From: Hsuehochloa calcarea
Taxonomy: Eukaryota; Streptophyta; Magnoliopsida; Poales; Poaceae
Length of the DNA stretch: 64,000 nt
Direction: 5' to 3'
NCBI GenBank assembly: GCA_036346395.1
Contig: CM070615.1
Coordinates: 26,035,282 to 26,099,281 of the forward strand
Shown here in pieces: positions 23,012 through 33,437 of the stretch; position 1 is the first letter of the stretch; every line of letters begins with the position of its first letter. Below the pieces are notes generated by a model. The model was not told the origin of the DNA. It was given only the letters and a program-made list of their open reading frames with translations, and did not search any database. Made by a program: the position numbers and the translations under genes.

Positions 23012-23225
23012 TTATTCAGCAACCATGAGTGAGACCATATGATCTGAATATCTGATGATACATGCATTCATCAGTCCTCTTCTAGACTTGCGATGACGGC
23101 TGAAGCATCCACCACAGCAAGCCGTCGTCGCTGCTCGTCCGATCGAGCGGCGCTGTCGCTGGCTCGCTGTCGCCACAGCTGCGTTTTGATGGCCGGGTTT
23201 CAGACTCTCAGTTGCAGTGAATGAA
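23012..23225 (-). CDS. MADS gene exon 8 (C-terminus; frame uncertain)
   Basis: After acceptor TTTCTTCAG the frame continuous with exon 7 encodes a Cys/Arg-rich tail and stops at 23014-23012. A different frame of the same bases reads SDDGLLWWMLQPSSQV and stops at 23084-23082, which resembles the LPPWML FUL motif near the C-terminus of the family. No AG acceptor was found that joins exon 7 to that frame without a stop. Either a 1-2 base indel (real or assembly) shifted the frame, or the last intron is mis-drawn. Confidence 0.5.
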
Positions 23226-26200
23226 CTGAAGAAACAATATGTCAAGCATCGGAGACAGTGAAGGGTTGGATGGATACTCACCAGATGTTCAGGATGGGAA
23301 GGGAGGCAACTGCAGCATTGCAGATAGGAGCAGCTGCTTCAGTGGAGGAAGTTGTACCGTTCTTGTGCATGGATGCCTCCAGTTCAGTCTTTTCCTTTTC
23401 ACATGAACAAATTAACAAAAGGATTCTGTTCAGTTACATTGATTGATTTTATTCTAACTACATAAATCATATGCATCGGTAGGTGACTGAAAATTAGATA
23501 AACTTTGTGTCACATGTGTAGGGAGCTTTTACCTTCTCCAGAATGCTGTTTTGCTCCAACAGCAAACTTTCCTGCAAAAAAATAGTAAAATCCTGAACCT
23601 GTGACTACTCTCATCAGAAGATGAAAACCTGACCTACAAGTTCAAGGATCAAAATGTTTAAACATTTGCCTTCTTTCGGAGCTCCCCGATCGAGTTGAGC
23701 AAGAGATGATTCTGAAAGAAGATAACGCAAAACCATTAGCAACACCGAAATGATCATCAAGAAAAACACAATTTCTACCTATTAATTATGTTTGGAACAC
23801 AGGAATAGGTACATTTCCTCGAAAATTCCTATCAGATTCATCCGTTCCAAACGGGACCTTAGTTTTGTAAGTCTAGTGTGCATATGTGTGTTACCTTTCT
23901 GGATCTGATGTTCCTGAGAGCACTGTCTATCTGTTGCTCAAGGTGCTGGACTTCTCTCAGTGTCAGCGAGTCCAGTTGCTCTCCCATAAGATTCCTGAGC
24001 CATGCATGACAAGTATATTGGGGTTTAATCTTGTACAAGATTAGGAAAGTTTACATGCGTAAGAGTTTGGATAGGATACGTAGAAATTATATAAGTTGGA
24101 CGTGAGTCTTTTTGTTTAGTTTGTCATATACGAGTCGGACGTGAGTCCGTATACGAGTATATGAGCCGAGCCTTTTAAAAGGGCATGTAACCGTGTAAGA
24201 ATGTGGGAAAAACGAGTTGAAGAGAAGACAGTCGTCAGTTGAGTTGAGTTGAGTCGAGGTGAGTTGAGTTGTCGAGAGTTGAGTTGTCGAGAGTTGAGTT
24301 GAAATATAAAAGCCAAAAAGAGGAGCAGCTTCTCCCGAAATCAATAGTGTGTTTTTGGTTTTTGAGTACTGTTCTTCGTTTCATGTACTGTTTAAGTATC
24401 CTGGCCAGAAGAAGTACTGGTCGAAAGGTGTTTTCAACTACTAGGTCGGAAGGAAGTTCGACTATATCCTGGTCGGAAGGAGTTTTCTACTATCTGGTCG
24501 AAAGGCTTTGACTACCTGGTCGAATGAGGTTCGATTAGTCAGAAGGTTTCGACTACCTAGTCGAAGGATGTTCGACTACACGTGGTATCAGAGCGTTCCG
24601 ATCTTGATCCTATCTGAAGATTATGGGTGACAAGGCGAAGACCCAGGATGGCTCATTCTCCCTCCTATATCCTATCTTGACGACTGACAATTACCCGGTG
24701 TGGGCAATGAAGATGAAGACGAATATGCGCCCAAGAAGTCTGGGGTGCAGTCGATCCAAAGGCGAAGGACAAGGAGGTGGACGACAAGGTGGACCAAACG
24801 GCTTTGACCATCATCTACCAGGCAGTGCCAGACTCCATGATGCGGTAGCTCATCGGCAAGGAGACGACACGTGAGGCGTGGGTGACGCTTCAGGAGACGC
24901 ACGAGGGAGTTGACAGCATGAAGGAGGTGCGGCTCCAAAATTTGCACACCGAGTTCGAGAATCTCCAAACGGGAGAAACTCAGTCGGTAGACGAGTTCGC
25001 CAGCAAGCTGACTTCACTGTACAATCATATTGTCTCTCTCGGCGACAAGATGGAGAAATTTGTGGTAGTAAAGAAATACCTACGCGTGCTACCAGAAAAG
25101 TTCATACCTGCAGTCACCACGCTCATGTACTCCTTGAATCTAGAGACAAAAAAGATCGAGGAGATTACCAGTTCCCTCAAGGCGCATGAGGAGCTACTGA
25201 AGGGGTATCAGTCCCGTAACGAGTAGAGATATTAGTCCTATAACGAGCAGGCGTTGCTGTTTAAGGGAGATAAAAGAAGCGATGGTAGACGGTTTTAGAA
25301 GGAATCGTTAGAGGAGGACAGTCGGGGCTCATCAAGAAGCCGCGAACGTGGACACAGGCGTGAGCGAGGCAGCAGAGGAGGACGTGGAGACTGGTCTAGG
25401 CAAGACGGTGGTGACAGATCCCGTGACAAATCACATATCAAGTATTTTGAATGTGACAAATACGGTCACTACGCGTCGGAGTGCTATAGCCACATAAAGT
25501 GCTTCAACTACGACAAGTATGGGCAAAATAACGACGAGGTAAACCTCACCCAAGCTAGTGAAGATGATAACAAGCCTGCCCTGCTTCTCTCCTCATGTGT
25601 CGAAAAGGTGCCAGTCATGGTGATGTTGAATGAGGAGAATGTAGTTCCTAAACTACGCACAAAGGGAGGCAACCACGATCACAATGATCAATGGTACTTG
25701 GACAATGGAGCAAGCAATCACATGACGTGAGATCTCTCCATGTTCCATCAGCTCGACGGGAAGATTACGGGCAAAGTCAAGTTTGGCGACGGCTCCACGG
25801 TGCAGATAAAAGGCAAAGGAACAATGCTTCTGAAATGCAAAAACGGTGATTAGAGGATGCTGACTAAAATTTATTTTATATCGAGCTTGTGCAACAACAA
25901 ACTGAGTCTCGGGCAGATGGCGGAACGAGGGTGTAGGGTAGGGTTGCAGGATAAGTTCTTGCGTGTCTATGACAAGAACAAAGATCTATTGATGAAGGTA
26001 ACAAGATCCCCGAACCGGTTGTACAAAATTTCCCTGAAAATTTATAAACCGGTTTGTGTGAAGGGCAGTCTGGAGGAGCCACAGTGGAACTAGGGAATTG
26101 AAACAGAAGGTGGAGAGCTTTCTAGTGCAGGAGGTGCATAGGACGCTACTGAGGTGGCAGCGCACAAACGCACGCAGCAACTGCTGGAGGCGTGCATACA

Positions 26201-28673
26201 GCACTCGCAGAGGCCAACGACTCAAAAGGCGCAGAAAGGAGCGGCTCGGGAGGGCCGGATGACACACCAGCAGCTGATGTAGGACTCTGCTCGGGAGGTC
26301 CGGATGACAGCCTTATAAGCACATGAGGTGGGACCCATCGACAAGACATCAATACAAGAGGTGTATGTGGTGTGTCCTCAAGGTAGTAGGAAGCTGACTT
26401 TGATGACCAGGTTGGTCAGAGGATTGGTAATGGCTCAACTGGAGGCCCAGGCACCTGGTCGGTGCTCGAAGTTGTTCATGAGCATGCAACGAACGAAGGG
26501 ATCAGTGCCTCCGCAGGAGTGAGAGGTGGTGTAGCCTCACCTAAGATGTACGCGGAGAAGTGAGCTGACTTGGTCCAAGAGAGAGGAGCGAAAGGATCAG
26601 GTAATGGCGAAGCCCAGACGGTCGTGGGAGCAAGTGCTCCAGCCCAAGCGGGCTTGCAAAGATGGATGAGTTCAGTCCAGGTGCGAGGCGTGGCAAGCGT
26701 TGGTTTGTGCATGGCTCATGATGAAGCAAGCGCAGGCGATAGGGCAGTATTGGCCCAGGAAGGAATGACGCACGGAAGTGCAAGTAAAGAGGAAGACTTG
26801 AAAGTTCAAATGTGTGAAAAGATCGGGATAAATCAAGATGGAGTGATTACTATTTTTTTTTGTTAAATCTTGTTACAAGATTAGGAAGTGTATGTTGGCG
26901 TTTAATCTTGTACAAGATTAGGAAAGTTTACTTACGTAAGAGTTTGGATAGGATACATAGAAATTATACGAGTCGGACGTGAGTCTGTTTGTTTAGTTTG
27001 CCATATACGAGTCAGACGTGAGTCCGTATACGAGTATGTGAGCTGAGCCTTTAAAAAGGGCATGTAACCGTGTAAGAACGTGGGAAAAATGAGTTGAAGA
27101 GAAGAGAGTCGTGAGTTGAGTTGAGTTGTGTCGAGGTGAGTAGAGTTGAGTTGTCGAGAGTTGAGTTGAAGAAATATAAATGCCAAAAAGAGGAGCAGTT
27201 GCTCCCGAAACCAATCGTGTGTTTTTGGTTTTCGAGTACTGTTCGTTTTGAGTACTGTTCATCGTTTTGACTACTGTTCATTGTTTCGAGTACTGTTCAT
27301 CGTTTCGACTTCATGTGGTCGAAAGGAAGTTCGACTATATCCTGGTCGGATTAAGTACTAGTCTAAAGGAGTTTTCGACTACCTGGTCGGAAGGAAGTTC
27401 GACTATATCCTGGTCGGAAGGAGTACTGGTCGGAAGGAGTTTTCGACTACTTGATCAAAGGAGGTTCGACTGGTCGGAAGGTTTCGACTACCTGATCGAA
27501 GGAGGTTCGTCTACAAAGTATGAGCATGAAGGCCCTATCGTACCAACTAGGCCACCACAAGTAAACAGGAGATTCATCTGACAAATTTGGGTTTATGTTT
27601 TAGCATTTCTCTTCGGCCTGCTTGGGATTTTGGAGCCACATACAGAATAAAATAGATGAATTTGGCCAAGTATATAAGAGAGGGTCTAAACTTGGGGTGA
27701 AAATTTATGTGAAAATAAGTCTTGCTAATAATGTTTTGTTGGTCGGCTTCAGAGATAAGCTTGTGCCCCATCAGGTCTAACTATCTTCTCCACTATCTAG
27801 CATCAAGAAGATAAATATTTTTTCCCACCTATTGACAAGCTTACATGACTAATGCATTGGTTCAAGCCCACATTACCAGCATTCTGGACAATATGTAAGT
27901 GTACAAGAACCACTTGTATCACTGTCAGTAAATAATCCAGTTGAAACTAAAATGATTATTTTCCAGAAGTGACTCAGTGCACAAATTTTAAAGTAAACAG
28001 AGGCCTTACTTGATTTGTAATTACCCACTACTTCAGTACTAAGCCGCAAAGCGTATAATTTCCTGCAGCTTAGTTTTTGTAGAAAATATCTTATTGTTTT
28101 TTATGGTCAAAATTTTTTTTTTATTACCTTTGGCTCTTTTGTAGAGCTTCAATCCTAGACCTCAACTTGATATGGTCATAGTTCATGCTCCCCTGTCCAG
28201 TACAAATCAGAGTCCTCAGTAAGGTAAACAGCGCAACAATACACAACTACAATGTTAGAATATATATTGATCATTGTAGAATATAAAGTGATAATCATAG
28301 CTTCAGAGGATGATATATATACTGTTAGAATAAACCTTTCCCCTTCCTACCTCCAGCTCAGGGTACTTTTCAATCACATCTCCGTCAGATAACAAATATC
28401 TCTCGTATCGTTCAAGGATTCTGTCCATGCTGTTGAAAGAAATAAGAAAATTGATTCAACAAAATATCTACACAAATTTAGCTGTAAGCAATTCAACACG
28501 AAAAGGTTTATATAGTTTTCATCCGATATGACCAACGTAAAGATCATCTCTATCGTCTGCAATAAAACCACTGGCCCACGTACCACAGACATGTCCTTAT
28601 GCGACAGTAATAGGTACAACTAAGTCACCTCGGAGTCAAGGAAATGTGGGATCCATGTATTTTTTTTTTGTTG

Positions 28674-28704
<31 letters not shown>

Positions 28705-30200
28705 TATTATTATTATTACTACTACTACTACTACAATGTATGCATAATGTATCATTCAGTAGTAGCAGGCACAAATGCACAATAATTATCAGTTATAATT
28801 GTTAAATCAGTAATAGTAACGAAAATAGTGTGTGGCCACTGGCCAGTGTCCTTGCAGCTCCAATAATTAAGGTCTAGATCAAGCACTTCCTTATTGTAGT
28901 AAGAACGAAGAATTATGTTAGATATGTAGTATCGTCAGCTTGTCACTATTTACTTAGGAGCCACGAGATAAATAAATAAGAAAACTAAGTCTTATCACAC
29001 CTTGAAAATTCATTTACGCTTCTATACATGCTATTTCTGCAAGGGAAAATTATGCAAATTTGTAGAAATCAATACTTATATAACCGGGAAACGGTCCCTT
29101 CTGGATTGCAACCATCACTGGGACGGTACGACCCATCAGTCAGTGACTCAGGTCACATATAATTTTTAACTAAAACACTTGTCTTGCGATCGTAACTCTC
29201 ATCATAGACCACTGTATTAGAATGCCCTAGTTTCTAGTTTCTAAAACACAAACACACACACACAAACATGAAACAAGTAAACATAGAGTAGAAGCACAAA
29301 GCATCCAATTCATACATATATAGTCAACAAAAGTCGAAAAGTTGCTCCATCTACAAATAAAAGAGTGTAAACACGACATGTTTTTCTTAAGGAATCTTTT
29401 TTTTTCCTGTCAGCATGTGCCATGTGTATGCACATGTACAGCCCACACATACACGTACTGTATAGCAACATAAACCCCTTTTATGTGAGTGAGTGAGTAC
29501 TAGTGTAGTGCAGAAGAATACTATTTTATTTTATTTATTTATTCAAGAAATATGTAGAGAGAGTACTATAGCTCTAGTACTGACACGGTCCACAGTACAG
29601 TGCCGTACAAGGGCAGGAAGACCGCACTGTAGTTCCATAAATACCACTGCAGCAGAGCATGTACCAAAATAGTAACCTTAGGTACAGTACAATAGTTCCA
29701 TATCAGGAAATAAAGCAAAATGTGGCCATTATTGTCACCCTCAGAATTATTGGCATGTACTGCTGCCACTAGCTAGGAAAAGGCATTATCTTGGTGCGTG
29801 CGTGCATGCATCCATGCACTAGCAAAAATGGAAAAGGTGAATGTAGATGGAAGGAAAGGAATCGGAGAATCTTTAATCGAGAGACTATTGGATGGAGTTC
29901 TTAGGAGGTCCTAAATCTGGCAAAGGACGAGGTCGCGTTGAGAAATAGTGATTTAAAGGAAACAATAAATAAGTGCGTGTGTATATTTGTCTTTACTGTA
30001 TTTGCGCATGCGAACCTGGTGTGCGTGGAGTACTCGTGGAGCTTGCCCTTGGCGGAGAAGACGACGAGCGCGACGTCGACGTCGCAGAGCACGGCGATCT
30101 CGTGCGCCTTCTTGAGCAGCCCCGACCTCCGCTTCGAGAACGTGACCTGCCGGCTCACGTTGTTCTCGATCCGCCGCAGCTGCACCCTCCCCCTCCCCAT
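23012..30200 (-). CDS. FRUITFULL/SQUAMOSA-clade MADS-box transcription factor (8 exons)
   Basis: This is the only host gene recognised. Spliced exons are 30200-30016, 28429-28351, 28192-28128, 23994-23895, 23711-23670, 23571-23533, 23394-23282 and 23225-23012, giving 837 nt and 278 residues. Lengths 185, 79, 65, 100 and 42 nt for exons 1-5 match the type II MIKC plan of AP1/FUL genes. Residues 1-60 are the MADS DNA-binding domain (MGRGRVQLRRIENNVSRQVT..., KRRSGLLKKAHEIAVLCD). The K-box follows (EKYPELE, SMNYDHIKLRSRIEALQKSQR, NLMGEQLDSLTLREVQHLEQQ). The family acts as nuclear dimers or tetramers on CArG boxes and controls flowering transition and meristem identity in grasses. All exons have in-frame joins, but intron 5 has a GC donor, intron 3 holds a 3.5-kb Copia element, and the FUL-motif-like WWMLQP is in another frame of exon 8. 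The start is the first ATG of the MADS domain, about 110 bp below a TATA box. The clade is secure; the exact paralogue is not. Confidence 0.9.
23282..23394 (-). CDS. MADS gene exon 7 (C-terminal domain)
   Basis: 113 nt, acceptor GTGAAAAG|GAAAAG, donor ACATCTG|GTGAGT. Encodes EKTELEASMHKNGTTSS...ASLPILNI, matching the LPxLNI-type segment of FUL proteins. Ends in phase 2. Confidence 0.8.
23533..23571 (-). CDS. MADS gene exon 6
   Basis: 39 nt encoding ESLLLEQNSILEK; acceptor TTTTGCAG|GAAAG, donor GAGAAG|GTAAAA. One codon shorter than the 42 nt usual in relatives. Confidence 0.88.
23670..23711 (-). CDS. MADS gene exon 5
   Basis: 42 nt encoding NHLLLNSIGELRKK; acceptor CTTTCAG|AATC. The donor is AAGAAG|GCAAAT, a GC instead of GT dinucleotide. 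Length and reading frame fit the family exactly, so the exon end is fixed by homology. Confidence 0.88.
23895..23994 (-). CDS. MADS gene exon 4 (K-box)
   Basis: 100 nt, acceptor GGCTCAG|GAATC, donor AGAAAG|GTAACA. Encodes NLMGEQLDSLTLREVQHLEQ then QIDSALRNIRSRK, the amphipathic K helices used for tetramer formation. The left end of the intronic Copia element is only 16 bp from the acceptor side of this exon. Confidence 0.95.
24016..24580 (+). mobile_element. left LTR of the intronic Copia element
   Basis: Starts TATTGGGGTTTAATCTTG, ends TTCGACTACA. Contains a GAGTT-based minisatellite (24237-24300) and repeated GACTACCTGGTCGAA motifs (about 24405-24575). Confidence 0.9.
24624..26092 (+). pseudogene. 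gag / protease remnant of the intronic Copia element
   Basis: It opens MGDKAKTQDGSFSLLYPILT then TDNYPVWAMKMKTNM, shifts frame, and continues ETHEGVDSMKEVRLQNLHTE, KKYLRVLPEKF and LKAHEELLKGYQ to a stop at 25226. An Arg/Ser-rich stretch follows, then a zinc knuckle YFECDKYGHYASEC (about 25443-25484) whose first Cys is Tyr. A protease-like WYLDNGASNHMT lies at about 25692-25727, with DNG where an active Copia protease usually has D[ST]G. After stops comes a GAG-pre-integrase-like SLCNNKLSLGQM...RLYKISL. From about 26100 to 26890 no pol motif is visible. It resembles the UBN2 gag at 3415-4281 in general plan only. Confidence 0.75.
26893..27515 (+). mobile_element. right LTR of the intronic Copia element
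   Basis: Starts TGTTGGCGTTTAATCTTG, ends TTCGTCTACA before the TSD AAGTA. Longer than the left LTR because of extra TACTGTTC and TGGTCGGAAGG units. Confidence 0.9.
27521..28127. other. MADS intron 3, remainder
   Basis: AT-rich intron sequence with nothing recognisable beyond a poly-T run near 28112. Confidence 0.6.
28128..28192 (-). CDS. MADS gene exon 3 (K-box)
   Basis: 65 nt, acceptor CTGGACAG|GGGAGC, donor CAAAG|GTAATA. Encodes GSMNYDHIKLRSRIEALQKS then QR. The next exon is 4133 bp away because of the Copia insertion. Confidence 0.95.
28351..28429 (-). CDS. MADS gene exon 2 (I region)
   Basis: 79 nt, acceptor TTTCAACAG|CATGG, donor GAG|GTAGG. Encodes (S)MDRILERYERYLLSDGD then VIEKYPELE, the linker and the start of the K-box. 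Confidence 0.95.
28673..28733 (+). repeat. compound trinucleotide microsatellite in MADS intron 1
   Basis: (TCA)n passes into (TTA)n and then (CTA)n over about 60 bp, between exons 1 and 2. Confidence 0.9.
30016..30200 (-). CDS. MADS gene exon 1 (MADS domain)
   Basis: 185 nt encoding the complete MADS domain up to LHEYSTHT; the donor is CACCAG|GTTCGC. Length and phase (ends on AG of a Ser codon) are those of AP1/FUL genes. Within the domain, NNVSRQ and RRSGLL replace the commoner NKINRQ and RRNGLL. Intron 1 (30015-28430, 1586 bp) is short for a vernalisation-type FUL gene. Confidence 0.95.
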
Positions 30201-30310
30201 CGCCGGCCGGCCGCCGGAGGGACGGAGCCCAGCTAGAGCCTCCTTATGCTATTTTTGGCAACTGTGACGAGGTTGGCTGGGGCCTAAAACGTAGTGCCAT
30301 GCCAGGGAGC

Positions 30311-30320
30311 CTATTTATAG
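30311..30320 (-). promoter_or_regulatory. TATA box of the MADS gene
   Basis: The minus strand reads CTATAAATAG about 110 bp before the ATG, implying a 5' UTR of about 80 bp. It is the only TATA-like site in an otherwise GC-rich 300-bp promoter region. Confidence 0.65.
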
Positions 30321-30413
30321 CAACCTACGCCGCGCGGGCGCCGCTGTCGTGGCTGGGCTGAGCAGGACGCGTGGGAAGAAGCCACTGGCTGGCTCCTCTG
30401 CCGCGTGGTGGCC

Positions 30414-30419
30414 CACGTG
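30414..30419. promoter_or_regulatory. G-box (CACGTG) upstream of the MADS gene
   Basis: CCCACGTGCA lies about 95 bp upstream of the TATA box. CACGTG is the plant bZIP/bHLH core. Function here is inference. Confidence 0.4.
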
Positions 30420-31196
30420 CACAGGGCAGTGGAGTGGTAGCACCGCACTGGCGCGGCGCTCGTCTCGCGGCGAGTGGCGGGCGGCTGCGCCGAGGTGGTA
30501 CGCCGAGTACGGACGGCGGGTCAGAGGAACAGGCGAGATTCCCCGGGTGTGTGGCTGGGTTGCGACCGCGTCCATAGCTCCGCCCTTTGATGGGAAGGCT
30601 GGGCTGCTAGGAGCAGTCCAGCGGATAAAGATGGGTTTTCTTTTCTGCACAAAAACTTCAGGCGTGGGATGGGATCGTACATGGGAACTTCATTTCTTTA
30701 CGAATAATCAAAGGTCCAATAAAGGAGGGCAAAAAAAAAACTAAACTTTTGATTCAAAGCCAAGAAATCTTTTTTTTTAATGCACATCCCACTTGTTGTA
30801 CCATCACACACATCTACATACGATTCGTGTGTAAATTAATTTTTATGGAGGCACTAGGCCTCACAACATAGACACACACTTTTTTAGTGAGTTTACGCAC
30901 TTTTTTTTTATTATGCCTCTGCCGGCCATGACCGAGAGATTAGCATATCGTGTTTGAGTCGACACTCAGCCTACGAACCAACCGTGTTAGGTCTAATTGG
31001 AATCGTGTCGTGCCGAGCAGCCCATCTAGACACCACTAGTTATAATGCACAGATTGATCCTCAACTTTCACTCCATGCTCATTTCATTGAAGAAGCAAGT
31101 CTGGACATGTGGCAGCTCCGGTTATGCAACATTTTCCAGTAATGCATTATTAATGCAGTGATGGTTGTAGACGTGGTGAATCATCTAAAATGCTAT
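30420..31196. other. upstream region of the MADS gene
   Basis: GC-rich to about 30620, then AT-rich with homopolymer T runs near 30770 and 30900. No second gene was found; open frames on the GC-rich side have no recognisable domain. Confidence 0.4.
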
Positions 31197-31320
31197 GTGA
31201 CAGGGCACCTATGTGGCCTAGTGGTAAAGCATAATGTCGTGTTTGAGGTCATAGATTCAAGCCCTCGCTCCGTAACCGGCGTATTATCTCTTTTGTTACT
31301 AAAAAAAGAGGAAATACCAT
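31197..31320 (+). mobile_element. SINE-like relic with tRNA-type pol III boxes
   Basis: TGGCCTAGTGGTAAAG at about 31213 matches an A box (TRGYnnARnGG) and GGTCATAGATTCAAGCCC at about 31247 resembles a B box (GGTTCGANNCC) with mismatches. Spacing fits a tRNA-derived SINE head, and a short A-rich run ends the segment (about 31300). It does not fold as a tRNA: no CCA-end acceptor stem was found. Confidence 0.45.
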
Positions 31321-32400
31321 ATGGTAGCTTTCAGTTGAAACTTGAAAAATGTAAAATCCAGTTTTTCTTATGACAAGTCCAGTATTGTTTTTTTTTAAAA
31401 AAATAACTATTAATATATGTAGAAGTATATGATTAACCACATAATAATAATATCATTGGATTTGTCTTGCAAAATACATTCATAATATATAATTTTTATT
31501 ATTTTTACTACAATATGATATAAAAAATATAGTTAAAGTATTGTATTGAAAACCATGAAAAGTCAAAACCATGCTACCTACATAATTCCACTTCAACCGT
31601 CACAACAAATGTGGCATGTCATAGGTGCAAGAAAAAGAACATACTATCAAAATTAGTTATGGAGCCCCCAAAATTTCCATATATAGGCAACAAGTACCAT
31701 AACATATTAACATGATCCAGGCTTTTATATATGTAGCCTTGAAACCATTTCCAGTAGAGACTAGTCTAGAAGCAATAAGATAAAATGATCATATATAGGT
31801 TTTTTTTTTTTTTTGTCCAGGCCTTCATGTGAACAAAATCTGCCAAGATGGCAAAGCAAAGGTTTTGCATTCGGTGACTCATGAACAATGTTGCTGTCCC
31901 CATGCTGCCGCTGGCCTTTGTGCCGTCTTTTCGGCAATCTCTGCCACCATATGCAAGTTGCCAAGTTGGTACGAAGCCAGTGGTTAATTTTCAGTTTTCT
32001 TCCAAAACAAGTAGGGCCTAACCTCCCGCTATATATGCCGACAGAGCCTCGCCTCATTCCACAAATCGGGGTGGGATAAAATGATTTCCAGCTAAAAAGG
32101 TTAATTCTGCTAGCTGGGTCTTCGAATAGAAAGCGACGAGGATTCCTCGGTTAATGAATCTATTTGTCTATAATATTTATTATAGATAATGATATTCTAA
32201 ATAGTCTTTTAGTGTATCCCTAGACAATGATGTTTGCAACGATCAGACTAGATTACGTCCAATTCAAGTTACAATCACCTCTGGGTCGTACGCTCAAATT
32301 ATGACCAGATCAAAACATAACAATTTGTTGATCGATAAGTCCCACGGACAGACATGTGGGACCTATCTTATTGATTAGGGACCCTATACACCATGCTCAA
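31321..32400. other. AT-rich intergenic DNA
   Basis: A/T-rich with palindromic stretches around 31390-31560 that might be a decayed MITE, and a T14 run at about 31801. No termini were established. Confidence 0.35.
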
Positions 32401-33432
32401 CTATGTGCGGTAGTTAATACAACACGTGCATGTTTGTTTCTCTAACATAATTGCATTCACCTCTCTCATCTCTGGTAATAACCGTTTGGCGAACATGCAA
32501 GGAGAACATCTCACTAACAACAATTGTTATCAACATGCGAATTCCAACAACCATCAAGGTGCCTCCTGGCGTACAGCAACTGCCACCCCTTCGATGCTTT
32601 ATAAGGGGCGGTGCCAGCAGACAAAGGAGAGAGATGCAAACACGCAAACAGAAGTCAATGACAACATTCTTAGTTTCGGTGGCTTCTTATGCTTTGTAAT
32701 CCTCATTCAATACAGGAAAACAGGAGTAGAGTTGTTATTCGCTCCGAAGAAGGCATGAACGTGTCTAAAAACCCATGTCTCTTCCTGCTTGTTCTCGAGA
32801 GTTGTGTCCCCAATATTTACTTATGAATATCGACAGTAATTCATCGACGAATGGCCCCATTCGTGGGGATTTACTGCAATCTCCATTAACTCTACTCAGA
32901 TGCCTCCATGAAAAACGAGTGGAACAAGGAGAATTTGATCAATCTTGTAGATTATGCAGGAATCGATATGGATGTCTGCTACGAGTATGAGTCGGGCATC
33001 TATTCGTCTGAGAGCAATGCCTACTCCAGGGATCCTTCACCAGGCCCAGGACACCGTGCCATAGACGGGCTGCAGGACAGCACACTATCTCCAATGTTGC
33101 AGGTGGGCACACTATCTCCAACGCTTTGACCAGCACCATTACGCCCAAATAGGGGGTCAGAATCCTCACAGTGCAAGGGCCCAAGCAACCACCACCAGTG
33201 TCACTCGGCGATGGGCTCCAAATGCGGTGAGGGCCCAGCCTCTAAGTTGCGAGCCAGTCTATGGATGGCCAACTACCTTCGGGATGTCCTGGAACACACG
33301 ATTCTGGAACTCAGACTATTGGGATACGGGTAGGCTACACTAGCTGACAATTCAAAAATTCTACCATGTAAACCAGGATAACATGCAATCAAGAGATCAC
33401 AGAACGTTACCACCAGACGCGCAATGTGGTCG
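32401..33432. other. unassigned DNA left of the minisatellite element
   Basis: This continues across the inserted elements into 44887-45624; joined, the bases read ...GTGGTCGCTTTCCTTGCGATGTCACGG. A CTTTATAAGGGG TATA-like motif lies at about 32599, and a possible splice donor on the minus strand at about 33409. No protein family was recognised. Confidence 0.35.
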
Positions 33433-33437
33433 CTTTC

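Larger units (their letters stand above)
24016..27515 (+). mobile_element. non-autonomous Copia LTR element inside MADS intron 3
   Basis: LTRs at 24016-24580 and 26893-27515 bracket a 2.3-kb interior; the TSD AAGTA is perfect (24011-24015 and 27516-27520). PBS TGGTATCAGAGCG starts at 24583. The interior keeps gag and a protease piece, but no integrase, RT or RNase H was found, so it would need proteins from a relative. It lies in the sense opposite to the host gene. The left LTR has TG mutated to TA at its start, and the LTRs differ by several indels. Confidence 0.92.

Noticed and set aside
23012..23281. A separate small gene at the MADS 3' end
   Set aside because: The open frame starts inside intron 7 and is simply the last MADS exon plus upstream intron sequence in the same frame.
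26100..26890. Integrase or RT of the intronic Copia element
   Set aside because: No HHCC, DDE or YVDD motifs were found in any frame; the stretch is treated as rearranged non-coding interior.
30349..30744. A gene on the plus strand upstream of the MADS gene
   Set aside because: GC-rich promoter DNA of the MADS gene gives overlapping open frames on both strands without motifs.
31197..31270. A tRNA gene
   Set aside because: A and B box-like motifs are present but the acceptor, D and anticodon stems cannot be paired, and the B box has mismatches; a SINE head fits better.
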